22,500 bases of DNA from Paratrimastix pyriformis. Its lineage: Eukaryota > Preaxostyla > Paratrimastigidae. The translations under genes were made by a program, and so were the position numbers. The DNA is taken from NCBI GenBank assembly GCA_027972325.1, contig JAPMOS010000297.1:1-22500 (forward strand), in the 5' to 3' direction. The notes beneath the pieces were generated by a model. That model did no database searches, was not told the origin of the DNA, and was given only the letters and a program-made list of their open reading frames with translations. This document shows positions 1-9,965 of the stretch, in pieces (position 1 is the first letter of the stretch; each line of letters begins with the position of its first letter).

Positions 1-45
1 GCGTGGTGCTCCACGCCACCAGGGAGGGGCGGGGTGGGAGTATTT

Positions 46-61
46 CTGGGGGTTTGGGAAG
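46..61. repeat. short arm complementary to the DIRS end
   Basis: The 16-mer ctgggggtttgggaag here is the reverse complement of 137-152 and identical to part of the right repeat near 6455-6470. It looks like part of the internal complementary region that DIRS elements carry beside their 3' end. A separate small hairpin, gcgtgg/ccacgc, lies at 1-16. Confidence 0.7.
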
Positions 62-86
62 AAGAAGAGTCTCGATGATTCCTCGC

Positions 87-163
87 TTCAGCCTCGGAGC
101 CTCGGCGAACGAGTAATCAATCTCGACGACCTTCATCTTCCCAAACCCCCAGGAAAATAGACA
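87..163. repeat. DIRS terminal inverted repeat, left copy
   Basis: This 77-bp stretch is the exact reverse complement of 6445-6521. Perfect identity over that length suggests a fairly recent copy. Position 137-152 within it also pairs with the 16-bp arm at 46-61, giving a potential hairpin with a ~75-nt loop. In DIRS elements such complementary segments let the ends of the RNA or cDNA come together in a circular intermediate. Confidence 0.9.
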
Positions 164-218
164 GCATGCCAAAGGAATCACACTGCCTCCCAACTCATGC
201 CTGCCAAGGGGGGAACCC

Positions 219-1294
219 CTAGGGGTCCCCCTTGTCAGGTTCAGCGGTCCCCGACATTTCATGAGGTTTGCCACTGAACCGACCCGCCAACAGTGCCTCG
301 TCGAAGCGATCCGTGACTCCTTCCACTGTGCGACCATAGTGCATTTGGTAGGTGCTGGACCTGGAGCTCCAACGAAACCTGGTCAGAATCTGTGGCAGTG
401 GAATGCCCAGTGCAGCGGCTTTCGACGGGGCGGCTGAGCGAATTGAATGGGCACCCCACTGCAGGGGAATGCCTGCCACCGTCATCGTCGAACGCACGCA
501 GTTCCGGATCCAGTCTGCCGAGATGGCTTTGCCCACCCTGCACTTCACAGAGTGATCCCGTGGAAAGACAAAGAAGGTGTCCGACACTGCCTGACCCGCC
601 ACCGCTGGTTCCGTCGGCCGCTTGGTCAGCCACTGTTTCATGGCGCAGTGTAGGCACAGTGGGTTGTCGGGAGCCCCGACCACCTGGACCCATCGAATCT
701 TGGTGTTGTGTGTCTCCTTCGGACACACCTTCAGCCGAACGGAGTGCTCACACCCCGGCTGGCCGAACTCAAAGCGTGAGTCGGAAAAAGAGATCGAGGT
801 CGTGTCCATGACCCTCAACCCCGCGATCTCCAACAAGCTGGCGACTTTACCAATGAGCCGGTTTTGGTCAAGGGTCGCATTGTCGGCCCACTCCCCCTCG
901 AGCAATTTCAAGAGGTCTGCTAGGTCCCAGATCGGACCGAGGTCTTTGCCCCCAGCCGGTTTGTCCTTCCCGATGCCGGTGACGACTTGTTTCACCAGTT
1001 TGCCTTCCGGGGATAGAGGGTGGCCACTCATGGTGAAGTACATGGACAGTGCTGAGCGACGTGCCCCTGCCGAGCCCGAGCTGAGGTCCCTCTCCATGGC
1101 TTCATCCGCGATGAACGAGGCGACCTGGACCTCTCATTCTGGTCGGTCGCCTCCGCGTTCGGAGCCAGGTCTTTGAGCGCGCACCACTCTTCATAGCGGC
1201 GAATAATGTGTGAGTATTTCTTCGAGGTTTTCTCTGCCGACCTCTGAATGAAATAACCTGCCGCTGCCGACAGCTCCGGATGCTTGGGGCCCAA
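219..1294 (-). pseudogene. DIRS tyrosine recombinase
   Basis: This enzyme integrates the circular DIRS cDNA using a catalytic tyrosine. The N-terminal part (near 1294-1130) has an SAM-like core-binding look (YFIQRSAEKTSKKYSHIIRR). The catalytic part (1097-219) shows FSDSRFEFGQ..CEHSVRLKVCPKETH, then PLCLHCAMKQWL, the GAHSIRSAAPSKAAALG block holding the His-x-x-Arg of the active site, and MHYGR with the likely nucleophile Tyr. The spacing from HxxR to Tyr is normal for the family. It is the last gene of the element and ends about 130 bp from the inverted repeat. The region is not one clean frame; I treat it as a fossil. Confidence 0.85.
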
Positions 1295-1580
1295 GCAGGT
1301 GCCTCTTCTGAGAGCTTTTTCCGGGCTGTGGGTGTGGGTATCGCGCGTCCTGGGGCAGGACCTTTCTTGCCCGGGCGAAACAGAGTTCCGTCCACGGGTG
1401 TCCCCGCGGCGTTCTGGGCATCACAGGCCCCACTCGTGGGTGCTTCCGACCGACCCGGCGGGTTTGTCACACAGGACTCCGGGTGGTGCGTCATGGGAGT
1501 GGGGGTGGTGGTGCTCTTTGAGCGCAGAGACGCTGCCAGCTCGGCTAAGGTCATGTCCTCTCCCGAGTCTGCGTCGACGT

Positions 1581-2211
1581 CTACAGTTCCCTGTCCCACT
1601 GTGGGATCAGGGGCTCGTTGCTCCCCCACCAGGCCTCCGGGTCGTCGAAGATCCGGGCTGGACCCATGGGGTGCAGCTGTCGGTCCTGGAACTTCCGGAC
1701 GAGGGTGAGATCCGGATTGGTGAGTGTCTGCCAACCCCACTCGAGGTGTGCCCTGGCTTGCCGGACTGGGTCCCCCGACACCTGTGTCACACAACACTCC
1801 CAGTGTGGGGGCCCAATTCCCTTGAGGTTGCGTGTCGTGCCTGCCAGGAATGTGTTCTCCTGCCGCGGTAAGGTCAGGGGTGGTGCCACTGCCATGTGCA
1901 GCATCACTGGCCACCACGGTGCCGATGTCCACACCGGGGTGAGGAGAAGGGCCTCCCCCCGCTGCTCCCTCAACCGTTCCAAGACTCTGAGGATGAGCGA
2001 GAACGGTGGGTTGATCCACGGCACTTCTGAGGCTAGGTTCTGCCGAAAGAAGTCCACTCCCACCGCTCCCGGTTCCTTGACCAAGGACCAGAACCGGGGG
2101 CACAGGTGGTTTCGCGCCGATGCAAAGGCGTCCACCGTCGGTTTCGTCCTGAGTTTCACCACCGCCCTGAAGAGGGCTGGGTGGAGCTGGTAATCTTCGG
2201 CGTCGACCCAC
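1581..2211 (-). CDS. DIRS Dam-like methyltransferase domain
   Basis: The segment opens with RLPRWVDAEDYQLHPALF, then TVDAFASARNHLCPRFWSL, the PWINPPFSLILRVLERL block and LLTPVWTSAPWWPVM. DIRS1-group elements carry a domain here related to phage-type adenine methyltransferases; the NPPF tetrapeptide corresponds to the (D/N/S)PP(Y/F) motif of N6-adenine methylases. Its role in the DIRS cycle is unknown and activity has not been shown for most copies. Its place between RNase H and the recombinase agrees with the family. The SINE-like insertion lies just upstream. Confidence 0.75.
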
Positions 2212-2221
2212 CGCGGGAGCC

Positions 2222-2391
2222 GGTGTGTGTGTGTGTGTGATACTTCCCGGCTTACGCCGAGTCCGTTATCGGGCCGAAGCCCGCGGGTAACATAGACCTC
2301 CCGGTCCGCCCTCCCCGCGAGACAAGCTCGCAAGAAGGAACGCCCCAAGTGGTCCATGGGTCGGCTCGCGCCCACAAGGGGCGGTCACCGC
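2222..2391 (-). mobile_element. SINE-like retroposon inserted in the DIRS element
   Basis: This ~170-bp unit starts on the minus strand with GCGGTGACCGCCCC and ends with a (CA)n tail (the GT run at 2223-2239 on plus). The 8-mer cgggagcc flanks it on both sides, at 2214-2221 and 2392-2399, and is a good target-site duplication. A second copy lies at 20955-21129, alike along its whole length. Near the 3' end is a hairpin with a UUCG loop on the minus strand (2270-2283), preceded by GTTACCCG. Short length, simple-repeat tail and target duplication point to a non-autonomous retroposon mobilised by a LINE. I see no tRNA-type A and B boxes, so its promoter class is unknown. Confidence 0.75.
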
Positions 2392-2757
2392 CGGGAGCCT
2401 GTCCGCTCTCACGTTGTCGATGCCGTGAATGTGCTCTGTGGTGAGGGTACAGAACTCCCAGAGTTTTCTCAACCGGGTGTTGAGCTGCTGACTCTGTGAC
2501 TTGAGTCTGCCGACTGACCACACGACAGACGAATTGTCCGAGAACCAAAGTACGGACTTGCCCGTGACCTGTTCCCGGAACAGGTGGAGTGACCTGATGC
2601 CCGCTTCCAATTCGAGCGGGTTTATCGAGCTGATGTCCTGCAGGTCCGTCACTCTCCACAACTCGTGTGCTGGGATGCCCTGCTCGATGCTCTGTGCCGG
2701 AGTCCTCAGCACTGCCCCCCAGCCCCCGAAGTGGGGTGCTGGTGGGGTACTGTGCAT
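2392..2757 (-). pseudogene. DIRS RNase H domain
   Basis: RNase H removes the RNA strand during reverse transcription. Visible are HFGGWGAVL at the start (DIRS RNase H begins in a comparable way), an INPLELEAG helix with its acidic residue, the WFSDNSSVVWSVGRL strand with the catalytic Asp, and HIHGIDNVRADRL at the end, matching the HIPG.xN.xAD.LS pattern of the family. The domain ends where the short retroposon at 2222-2391 is inserted. Family assignment is secure; this copy is fossil. Confidence 0.85.
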
Positions 2758-2779
2758 GTTCCCACCACTCCAAGTCCCT

Positions 2780-3680
2780 GTGTGACTCCTCCGAAAGGGT
2801 CACCAGTGCATGCCACCCCCCCTGCGCCTTGATCGCCGTGGACAGGTCGATGTTCAGGTTGCGCAGGTACAAGCAGGCCGGGCGAATCGTCTCCCTGCAT
2901 GACGACATGAACCCGATCACCGCTGCCAATGATTTGGCTTTGATGGTGGTGCACTGTTGGGTGTTGTGCGCCATCTCTCTCACCTTCTGTGCCTTCTCGG
3001 GTGGGAGTGAGAGTGTCATCGCTCGAGTGTCGAGGACAAACCCCAGGAACTCCAGCATTTGAACTGGTTCCACTTGGGTTTTGTCCCAGCTGATCTCGAA
3101 CCCGAGTGAGAGGAGGTGACGAAGGAGTGCCAGTGTATGCAGTTTGGTCTCCTGTGGTGACCTGCCCAACACCAGGAGGTCGTCGATGTAGTGGACTACC
3201 AAGATGCCGTGTCTCCGGGCTTCCTTGATTGCCACTCTCATGGTCTTTGTAAAGATTCTGGGAGCCACATTCAGGCCGAATGGGAGGGCTTGGAAGCGAT
3301 ATTCCGTGCCCTCCCATTCGACTCCCAGGTATTTCCGGTGAGGTGGAAAGATCGGGATGTGAAAGTATGCATGTTTCAAGTCGATCTTGGTGGCCCACAT
3401 CATGGGCTCCACCACGGCCCTCACCGTCTTCCACCCCTCCATTTTGAAGGAGGGGCAGAAGATGAAGTGATTCAAGGCGGTGAGGTCCAGGATCAACCTC
3501 CATTTCCCGCCGGGCTTGGGCCGCCCAAAAATGGGAGATCTCATCCCTTGTCCGACCCCCTGGATCGTTTTCAGTGCCGATATCCCAAGGTACTCCTGGA
3601 CCACCGCCTCCAAGCCCAGTTTCTCCTCCCCCACCAAGTGGTAAGGGTCCCGGGACCACGTCCCCGGGTTGGGTGGGGGT
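2780..3680 (-). CDS. DIRS reverse transcriptase domain
   Basis: The domain would copy element RNA into cDNA. Visible RT motifs in order are: GGKWRLILDLTALNHF (palm, near 3505-3460), ATKIDLKHAYFHIPI, the QALPFGLNVAPRIF block (near 3290-3250), the catalytic HYIDDLLVLG box (near 3195-3170) with its two Asp residues, and a FLGFVLDT block (near 3050). A connection-like segment with MSSCRETIRPACLYLRNLN follows. The PFGL..AP.IF and YIDD spacing is typical of DIRS and Ngaro RTs. It shares one long frame with the upstream gag-like part. It belongs to a copy that looks broken overall. Confidence 0.9.
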
Positions 3681-5419
3681 CCCTTGAACGGGATGTGAAA
3701 CCCTTCCGATACCACCTGTGCCACTTCCCGAGGTGGTCTGAGGGCCAACCACTCCTCCCGGTGCCGAGCCAGCCTGCCTGCCAGTGGTCCCCGAGGTGGG
3801 TGCTGTGCCAGCAGCCGCAGTTTGGCCTGCTCCCGGTCCCATTGAGGGTCCAGTCCGAGAAGGAAGGGGTCCCTCCCCCCCAGGGGTTGGGACTGTCCCT
3901 CCCCCCCGAGCTGAGCCCCCTTGGGCCGTGTTATGGGGTGAGGCAGAGTTTCCCCTGAGGGGTGGGGGGTGAGTGGGTTCCCGAGTTGGGTGCCTGCCCT
4001 CCCGGGACTTGGCACCCTCCTCCGGTCCCGTGACGGGGTTGTGGGGGGAGAGCGGGGACAAGACGGGGCGTAGAGGTGAGGGAGTGCATGACGGGTGGTG
4101 CAGGTGTGCTGGACAGACTGCTGCCGCCCTCCCTTGCTCTGGTCCCACTCCCGGGCCAGGTAGGTCTTGCCCTGCCATTTGATCTGGCCGTTTTGGGGGG
4201 TTACTTTTATCGGCGCCACCCCCCAGGGGCGCCTGGTCCCCCCCCCACCCCCGCACCCGTACCGGAGGGGTGGTGGGGACGCGAGTCGCTGCCTCCGCCA
4301 CTGAGGTGCATGAGCTTCACCGCCAACGCTAGCGGAACGTGTGAGTGGGTGTTTCCGGGACCCTGCCTCGCAGACCTCCCCGCGTGTCCCCGCATTGGGG
4401 AGTGTGACCGCCTCTGACTGTGTATCGGTCCGTCTCGGGTTCACAAACCCCTCGCCCAAGGTCGGCGGATCCTTCTCGCCGGTCTCTGTGTAGCCCCCCA
4501 CGTTCGGGACCTCCTTGGGTGACGCTCGCCCCGCTGAGGTGACGACGCTAACCTGGGGTGTGAGTTGCTGTTCCGAGTCCCCAACCTCGCAGACCTCCAT
4601 GAGGGTTTCAGGTTTGCCCGACGAGATCGCCTCCGCATGTCCTTCCGTCAGCACCGTGTGCTGCCCCTCTTCGGGGGTCTCTCCGGTGAGTGCCTGCCTC
4701 ACCTGGGGTAATGTCCTCGCGCGGAGGGTTCCGGTGGGTAGTGTTCCCATGCCGCGAGTCTCCCTGGGTGATGTTCCCTCCATCGACCCGTCAGAGCCTG
4801 GACTGGACCCCCAGGCCCGCCCCGACTGCCCCACGGGCTTTGTTGCCTTGTCCTGCTCTGAGTGTGAGAGTGACTGTGCGGTAGGGCTCATACAGACTGC
4901 CTCTCCGAGTGCTGGCGACGACGCCTGCGAGGGTGTGATCACCGGTGCTGATACGTCCGGTGCCGGTGGAACTGGTGCAGAAGTTGTTTCCAGTTTAGCC
5001 ACGGTTGTGCCGAGTGGAACACCACAAGGACTGGCTTCCCGGACCAAAGACTGATGAGTATCGAGTATTTCAGCATTGTGCGGTGCGAGTTGGTGAGCAG
5101 CAGACCCTTCACCTTTTTCTTCTTGTTGATTGTAACGTGTCTCTTGGCAAGACAACGCCACGGAGCGAGGAAAAGGAGGGGCTGCACCCGAATTGAATGC
5201 CAATGAGCCTTCTGTGACCCCAGTTGGTTGTGGGCTCTGTGATGATAAGGCCAACGAGGTTGGTCGAAAAGCGTGCGCCAACGGAGGACCCGAGGGCAGA
5301 CAAAATTCTGGGGACAGAAAGTGGGTTTTCTTGCGCCGTCTTGACTTTGGAATAACCCAGAGGTAGTCCGTGCTGTTTGACTTGGTGTTTTTGGGAGTGC
5401 CCGTGTCCACACCCAGTGT

Positions 5420-6316
5420 GGCAGAGGAGGCCATGGGCAGACCCGGGTTTAGTGGCTTTTTCCTGGCCTCGGTGGCCGTCGTGGCTTTGTTCTTCAAAGC
5501 CTCCAGCTCGCTGGCCTCGATGATGCAGGCCTCGGGCATCTTCGTCCCGTCCTCCAGCCGGCACAGTGGGCGCCACTCGCTCCGGCGGAGGTCGCTAAGG
5601 GTCCTCGTCGTTTCCTTGAGGGCATCCAGAGCCAGGATGCCAAGGTTTCGAGCGGCCTCGAATGAGAGCTCAGACGGCGATGATGCCGTCGAAAGGTTGG
5701 CGAGTGCCACCAGAGTCTGTAGAGGGCGCATAGCGGAGAACACCCCTGCTGTAGCCCGAGCCAGCGCACTGTCCCGTTGAGTCGCCGCCTTCCGCAGGTC
5801 TGGATCAATGAGGCGTAAGGCACTCACTGGTGGTGCAACTGCAGGATCGGCCTTGCCTTGGTCTCGAAAGTTGGGAAACGCGCGGCCGACGTGAACAACG
5901 CGAGCGAATTCCTCTTGTGTCGGTGCTTCGTGTTGAAGACGATTGAATTGCAGCCCCAGCATCTGCAAAGTCTGTGCTTCTCTTTCTGGTAAGGTTGGAG
6001 GAGTCACCACCTTTTTTGTCGGGGCCTCCTTCGCAAAGATGTCCGGTAACTTGGCCGTTGGTTTGAAATAGATCTGTTGGAGAGTATCGAAGTAGTATTG
6101 TCCGACTTCCTCTTGATCTTGATCGCTTTCACCTTCTTTTTCTTCAGGATTTGTTGCACCCAACAGAGAGCTGTCACCCTCCGCTCCAGTGTCGCCTTCA
6201 GGGTCAGGAGGTTGGGTTTGGGGGCCAGGGTTGGCCGGATGTTCAGGGTCAAGGGCGGGCCCCTGTTGCTGCTGGGTCTGTTGTTGTGGTGTTGCTTGTT
6301 GATCTGCTTGATCCAT
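5420..6316 (-). CDS. DIRS gag-like region
   Basis: The open frame starts at the ATG at 6316 (MDQADQQ...). The frame is open a little further upstream, but only from a non-ATG codon. A Q-, P- and E-rich N-terminus of about 80 residues is followed by about 230 residues rich in Leu, Ala, Arg and Glu, with helical-looking patches such as EREAQTLQMLGLQFNRLQ. A long Pro/Thr/Ser/Gly-rich linker then leads into the reverse transcriptase in the same frame. In DIRS elements the protein at this place is the presumed Gag. I see no zinc knuckle, so the assignment rests on position and composition. Confidence 0.6.
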
Positions 6317-6444
6317 TCTTTGCCCAATAGGGATGCGTCTTGAAGCGTGCGAAACGCAAAGGGCAGGGTACACTATCCGTGTCAGCTGACATGGAATTTC
6401 TTTCTATTTGTGGTCAGTGCCGCTTTTTGCGTTGCCTGACGTGA

Positions 6445-6521
6445 TGTCTATTTTCCTGGGGGTTTGGGAAGATGAAGGTCGTCGAGATTGATTACTCGTT
6501 CGCCGAGGCTCCGAGGCTGAA
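6445..6521. repeat. DIRS terminal inverted repeat, right copy
   Basis: This is the exact inverted partner of 87-163 and lies about 130 bp upstream of the gag-like start codon on the minus strand. Similarity stops just after 6521, which I take as the right limit of the element. Confidence 0.9.
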
Positions 6522-6984
6522 CAGTGAGAAACCCCTGATTGAACTTCAACAAATTTGGGGCGCCGCCCAAAGAGAAAACTAAAAAAATCCTCAGAGTGTA
6601 TATGTCAGCTTAGTGGGGCATCAGCGAACAGGAAGAACAAAGAATTCAAGCCGGACCGGAAAGCGGAGAATCGCCGAGTGCAGAACCCTGGGGCGTTGGC
6701 AGATGCGACGGCAAGGCTCGGTCAGCTGTTCGCCGGTCACTCACAAAATCACCACTCAACGAAGGGTTCTTTTTGAAACGGTTTCTCCATTTTTCCTCTG
6801 TTGACCGTTTGCTGGACGCCATGAGTTTTTTCTATTCTCCAACATCAGCCCTGAACATCACACGTTGCGTTGTTTTGGATGTGATGGGTCTGTCCCCACC
6901 TTTTCCAAGAAAAAACACTAACCCAACTTCCTTACCGCGGTTTCGAATTGATCTTGGACTCCCGATGTTGTGGTATAGCCGATG
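6522..6984. other. unannotated spacer
   Basis: This is moderately AT-rich DNA between the DIRS end and the C-rich host repeats. Short open frames occur on both strands, but none has a recognisable motif. I see no RNA gene, repeat or regulatory site I can support. Confidence 0.5.
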
Positions 6985-7105
6985 CACTGGCAGGCAAGAA
7001 TCCGGCCGTCCTGAAGGACCCTTTTTGCGAAACGACTCACCAGTTCGTGCACCCACCGGGCAGCCATCTCCAAGTCCGCCAAACTTTGAACCTGCGGGTT
7101 GATCC
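6985..7105. repeat. diverged ~120-bp duplication, copy 1
   Basis: The stretch from ggcaggcaagaatccggcc to gaacctgcgggttgatcc aligns along its length with 7450-7575. Shared blocks include gcaggcaa.aatccggcc, ccgggcagcc and ctccaagtccgc. On the minus strand, one frame reads LADLEMAARWVHEL followed by a good GTGAGT donor; copy 2 keeps a similar AAR..E...RFA pattern. It could be a duplicated exon of a host gene or an old dispersed repeat. Confidence 0.6.
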
Positions 7106-7106
7106 A

Positions 7107-8240
7107 TTGGGACCGCCCCGCCCCCCCTTCCCCCCCCTTCCCGCCCAAGATGCATCCCCCCACCATGGCTACCCGACCCACGTCCCCACCCTCACCATTT
7201 TCTGAGCTCCCCGCCGATGCCGTCATCGCACCTCCGAACCCATTTCCCACCCAGGACTCCCCAACCCACCCATGCCTCTGACCCTCCCACCCGACCGATC
7301 CCCCCCCCCACCACCACCCAACCAAGCCCCACCCATGTCTTCCCAACCCCACTCATGCTTTCCCGCCCACCCCACCCATGTCTCGACACCCATGCCCCCC
7401 CCCCCCCTTCCCCTCCACTCGACCCATGCCTCCCACCCTCCCACCCTCCCAGCAGGCAAAAATCCGGCCTCGCTGAACCAGCCGTCCGTTTCTGCGAATC
7501 GACACGCCATTTCTTGGTGCCGCCGGGCAGCCGCCTCAGAGGTCTCCAAGTCCGCTCAACCTTGAACCCGCACATGGATGCTGATTGTTCACCCCCCCCC
7601 CCCCATGGCTCCAAGTCCCCGCGCATGAGCCAGATCAGCCATGGCTCCCCACCCTCTCCTGAGCTCCACTCCCTCCCACCCAATGTTCGACATCTCCAAC
7701 TCCTCGTATGCCTCCCCGACCCTACTTATGCACCCCATGCTTCCCCCCCCCCCCCCACCCCCACCCCCACCACCACCCATGCCTCCCCCATCCCACGCAT
7801 GCCTCCCCATCCACTCATGCCTCTCCCACCCACCCATCCCCAATCATGCCTTCTCCACCCCTCCACGCCTCCCCACCCCACTCTATCCCAGTCCCCACCC
7901 ATGCCTCCCCCAGCCCACTCATGCCCACCCATGTCATGCCCACCCATGCCTCCCCACTCCATCCATGCCTCCCGACTCCACTCATGTCCCCACCCACCCA
8001 TGCCTCACCCACCAACCCATGCCTCCCCACCCCCGCTCATCCACCGATGCCTCCCCCACCCCACTCATCCCACTCATCCCATCCCCACTCATCCCCACTC
8101 ATCCCACTCATGCTCTCCCTACCCCAGTCATGCCTCCCCACGTAACCCCTGTCTCCCCCCAGCCATGCCCCACTCATATCCACCCATGCCTCCCCCACCC
8201 CCCTCACCCCACTCATCCCCACTCATGCCTCCCCTCCTCT
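7107..8240. repeat. C-rich minisatellite tract
   Basis: Apart from the island at 7450-7575, this kilobase is a degenerate array built on cccatgcctcccc and actcatcccc words, 10-16 bp apart. C runs reach 14 (7592-7606 and 7741-7755). On the minus strand it is G-rich with many runs of three or more G, so quadruplex formation is likely. Long open frames across it on both strands (Pro/His/Ser-rich on plus, Gly/Trp/Met-rich on minus) are products of the repeat, not genes. Confidence 0.85.
7450..7575. repeat. diverged ~120-bp duplication, copy 2
   Basis: This is the partner of 6985-7105, about 465 bp downstream in the same orientation and separated from it by C-rich minisatellite. Divergence is considerable, so the duplication is old. 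The minus-strand frame keeps an ETSEAAARRHQEMACRFAE pattern like copy 1, but has lost the GTGAGT-like donor. Confidence 0.6.
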
Positions 8241-8692
8241 GCCACCCGTGCCCTGCCCCGGCTGCCCCCACCTGCCGGAGGGACCGCGGCAGCCCGTCAC
8301 CAACTGACAAGACCGGCCCACCTTGGCGGATGGAACATGCGGCGGCCTGACAAGGCCTCGGCAGACCAGGCCACTAGGCGCGACGCTGGAGGGGAGGGAG
8401 GAGGCATGAGTGGGACTCGAGAGGAACATCCTGCTGCGACTTGGTCAGTCCACAGGCTTGGGTACCGACCCGTCCTCCACTCCTGAAATGTCTCGGCGAC
8501 TACAAGCTTCGCCGCCAGCAGAACCCCTCTCCAGCTCCCGCCCGCGCCCACTCACGCCAGCGCGCGCTCTCACTCCCCGCTCGCCAACCACTCCCTCCCT
8601 CCCCCCCCCCCACCTCCCCTCCCTGGCTCATGCCCGCTCACCGACACCAACTCCTCCTTCCCCCGCCCTCCCCACCCACCAACCCCAACCAG

Positions 8693-8760
8693 GAATCGCT
8701 TGCGAGCCTCAGCGAGGAAGAGCGCGCCGAGCTACTGAAAAGCCTCGGGGCCGACTTCAG
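8693..8760 (+). other. possible host exon
   Basis: The 68-bp island is flanked by an AG acceptor after a pyrimidine-rich tract and a GT donor (cttcag/gtccgt). It reads ESLASLSEEERAELLKSLGADF, an amphipathic helix-like peptide with balanced composition, unlike the Pro/Ser-rich translations around it. It stands alone between C-rich repeats, so if real it belongs to a gene with repeat-filled introns. I do not recognise the family. Confidence 0.35.
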
Positions 8761-8962
8761 GTCCGTCCCTTGCCGGGAAAGGGAAAGGGAAGGGTACGGA
8801 GGAGGTGGGAGCGGCAGTGTGCTGCTTCGGGGACGGGCTGGATGCAGGGTCGGAGGCGTATCGAGGGAGCACAGAGGTCATTCATTCTTGATCCCAACCC
8901 CCTCCCCCCCCTCCTCCCCCCCGCCAATCACCTGACCCCCACCCACCCCTCCATCCCTGCAG

Positions 8963-9090
8963 CCCTCGTCCCAGCGGAACTTTGGCTGCTTCCTGGCGGG
9001 CCGGACACGAGGTGCCCGTCCGGCTGCCCACGGCCCTGGTCAATGTCCGGCACTCGCTGTCGGCTGCCTGGCCACCCTTTGGAGCCTAGT
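8963..9090 (+). other. possible host exon-like island
   Basis: This non-repetitive island follows a ctgcag acceptor-like site. One frame reads AGHEVPVRLPTALVNVRHSL followed by a short tail before a stop. The composition is protein-like, but I recognise no family and can define no donor site. It may belong to the same gene as 8693-8760. Confidence 0.25.
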
Positions 9091-9234
9091 CCTTGTTCGC
9101 TGGCAATGCCTTCCAGGCGGAGTCCCCGAGCGTTCTTCGAAGAACCCGCAGAGGCCGCCCTAGAGCCAGGTTGTTGCACCCCGTTCGATCTTGCATCTCC
9201 AGCGCGCCCGCATCTTGCATGCCCTTCTCTCCTT

Positions 9235-9965
9235 CTGTTCTTCTTGCTGCTCCTCGTGCTCCTCCTGCTCTTCTTCCTGCCCTTGTCCTGGTCCTCTTCC
9301 TGCTCCTCCTCCTCGTCCTCCTCCTCCTCCTCCTCCTCTCCTCCACCACCACCACCACCACCACCACCACCACCACCACCACCACCACCACCACCACCAC
9401 ACCCACCAACACCACCTCCTCTTCCCTCCTCTTCCCCTCCTCTTCCTCCTCCTCCTCCTCCTCCTCCTCCTCCTCCTCCTCCTCCTCCTCCTCCTCCCTC
9501 CTCCTCCTCCTCCTCTCCTCCTCCTCTTGCTCCTCCTCCTCCTCCTCCTCCTCCTCCTCCTCCTCCCTCCTCCTCCTCCTCCTCCTCCTCCTCCTCCTCC
9601 TCACCACCTCCTCCTCCTCCTCCTCCTCCTCCTCCTCTCTTGCTCCTCCTCCGCCTCCTCCGCCTCCTCCCTCCTCTTGCTCCTCCGCCTCCTCCCGCCT
9701 CCTCCGCCTCCTCTCCTCGACCTCCTCCTACCCACCACCACCACCATTATCACCACCACCACCACCTCCTCCTCCTCCTCCTCCTCCTCTCCTCCTCCTC
9801 CTCCTCCTCGACCTCCCTCCTCCCCCACCACCTCCATTATCACCACCACCACCACCACCTCCTCCTCCTCCTCCTCCTCCTCCTCCTCCTCCTCCTCCTC
9901 CTCCTCTTGCTCCTCCTCCGCCTCCTCCGCCTCCTCCGCCTCCTCTTGCTCCTCCGCCTCCTCTG
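9235..9965. repeat. (CCT)n/(CAC)n triplet microsatellite block
   Basis: About 730 bp are made of CTC/TCC triplets with a (CCA)n run near 9345-9400 and smaller CAC runs near 9733-9770 and 9828-9858. The stretch 9408-9528 is uninterrupted pyrimidine and so is 9531-9601. Higher-order duplication is visible: the phrase with accaccattatcaccacc occurs near 9740 and again near 9834, and the cttgctcctcc..cgcctcctcc phrase near 9640 recurs near 9905. Such homopurine/homopyrimidine DNA can form triplex (H-DNA). All long frames here are repeat translations. Confidence 0.9.

Larger units (their letters stand above)
46..6521 (-). mobile_element. DIRS-family tyrosine-recombinase retroelement
   Basis: Read on the minus strand, the parts run in the order gag-like ORF, reverse transcriptase, RNase H, Dam-like methyltransferase domain, tyrosine recombinase. 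This is the established order of DIRS1-type elements, which integrate with a recombinase instead of a DDE integrase and have no ordinary LTRs. The ends carry a 77-bp perfect inverted repeat (87-163 against 6445-6521). A 16-bp arm at 46-61 pairs with 137-152, as expected for the inverted-repeat and internal complementary regions of DIRS elements. The outer left limit may lie at or beyond the window edge. Coding parts occupy more than one frame. DIRS families normally use overlapping frames, but this copy also looks broken, with roughly a few breaks, and holds a short retroposon insertion. Long open stretches survive, so its age is moderate to young. Confidence 0.9.

Noticed and set aside
1280-1871. 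Plus-strand ORFs within the DIRS element
   Set aside because: They are shadows of the minus-strand methyltransferase and recombinase region with no motif of their own.
7217-8350. Open frame of 377 codons, Pro/His/Ser-rich, on plus
   Set aside because: It is a translation of the C-rich minisatellite; composition follows the repeat and all frames on both strands are open in the same way.
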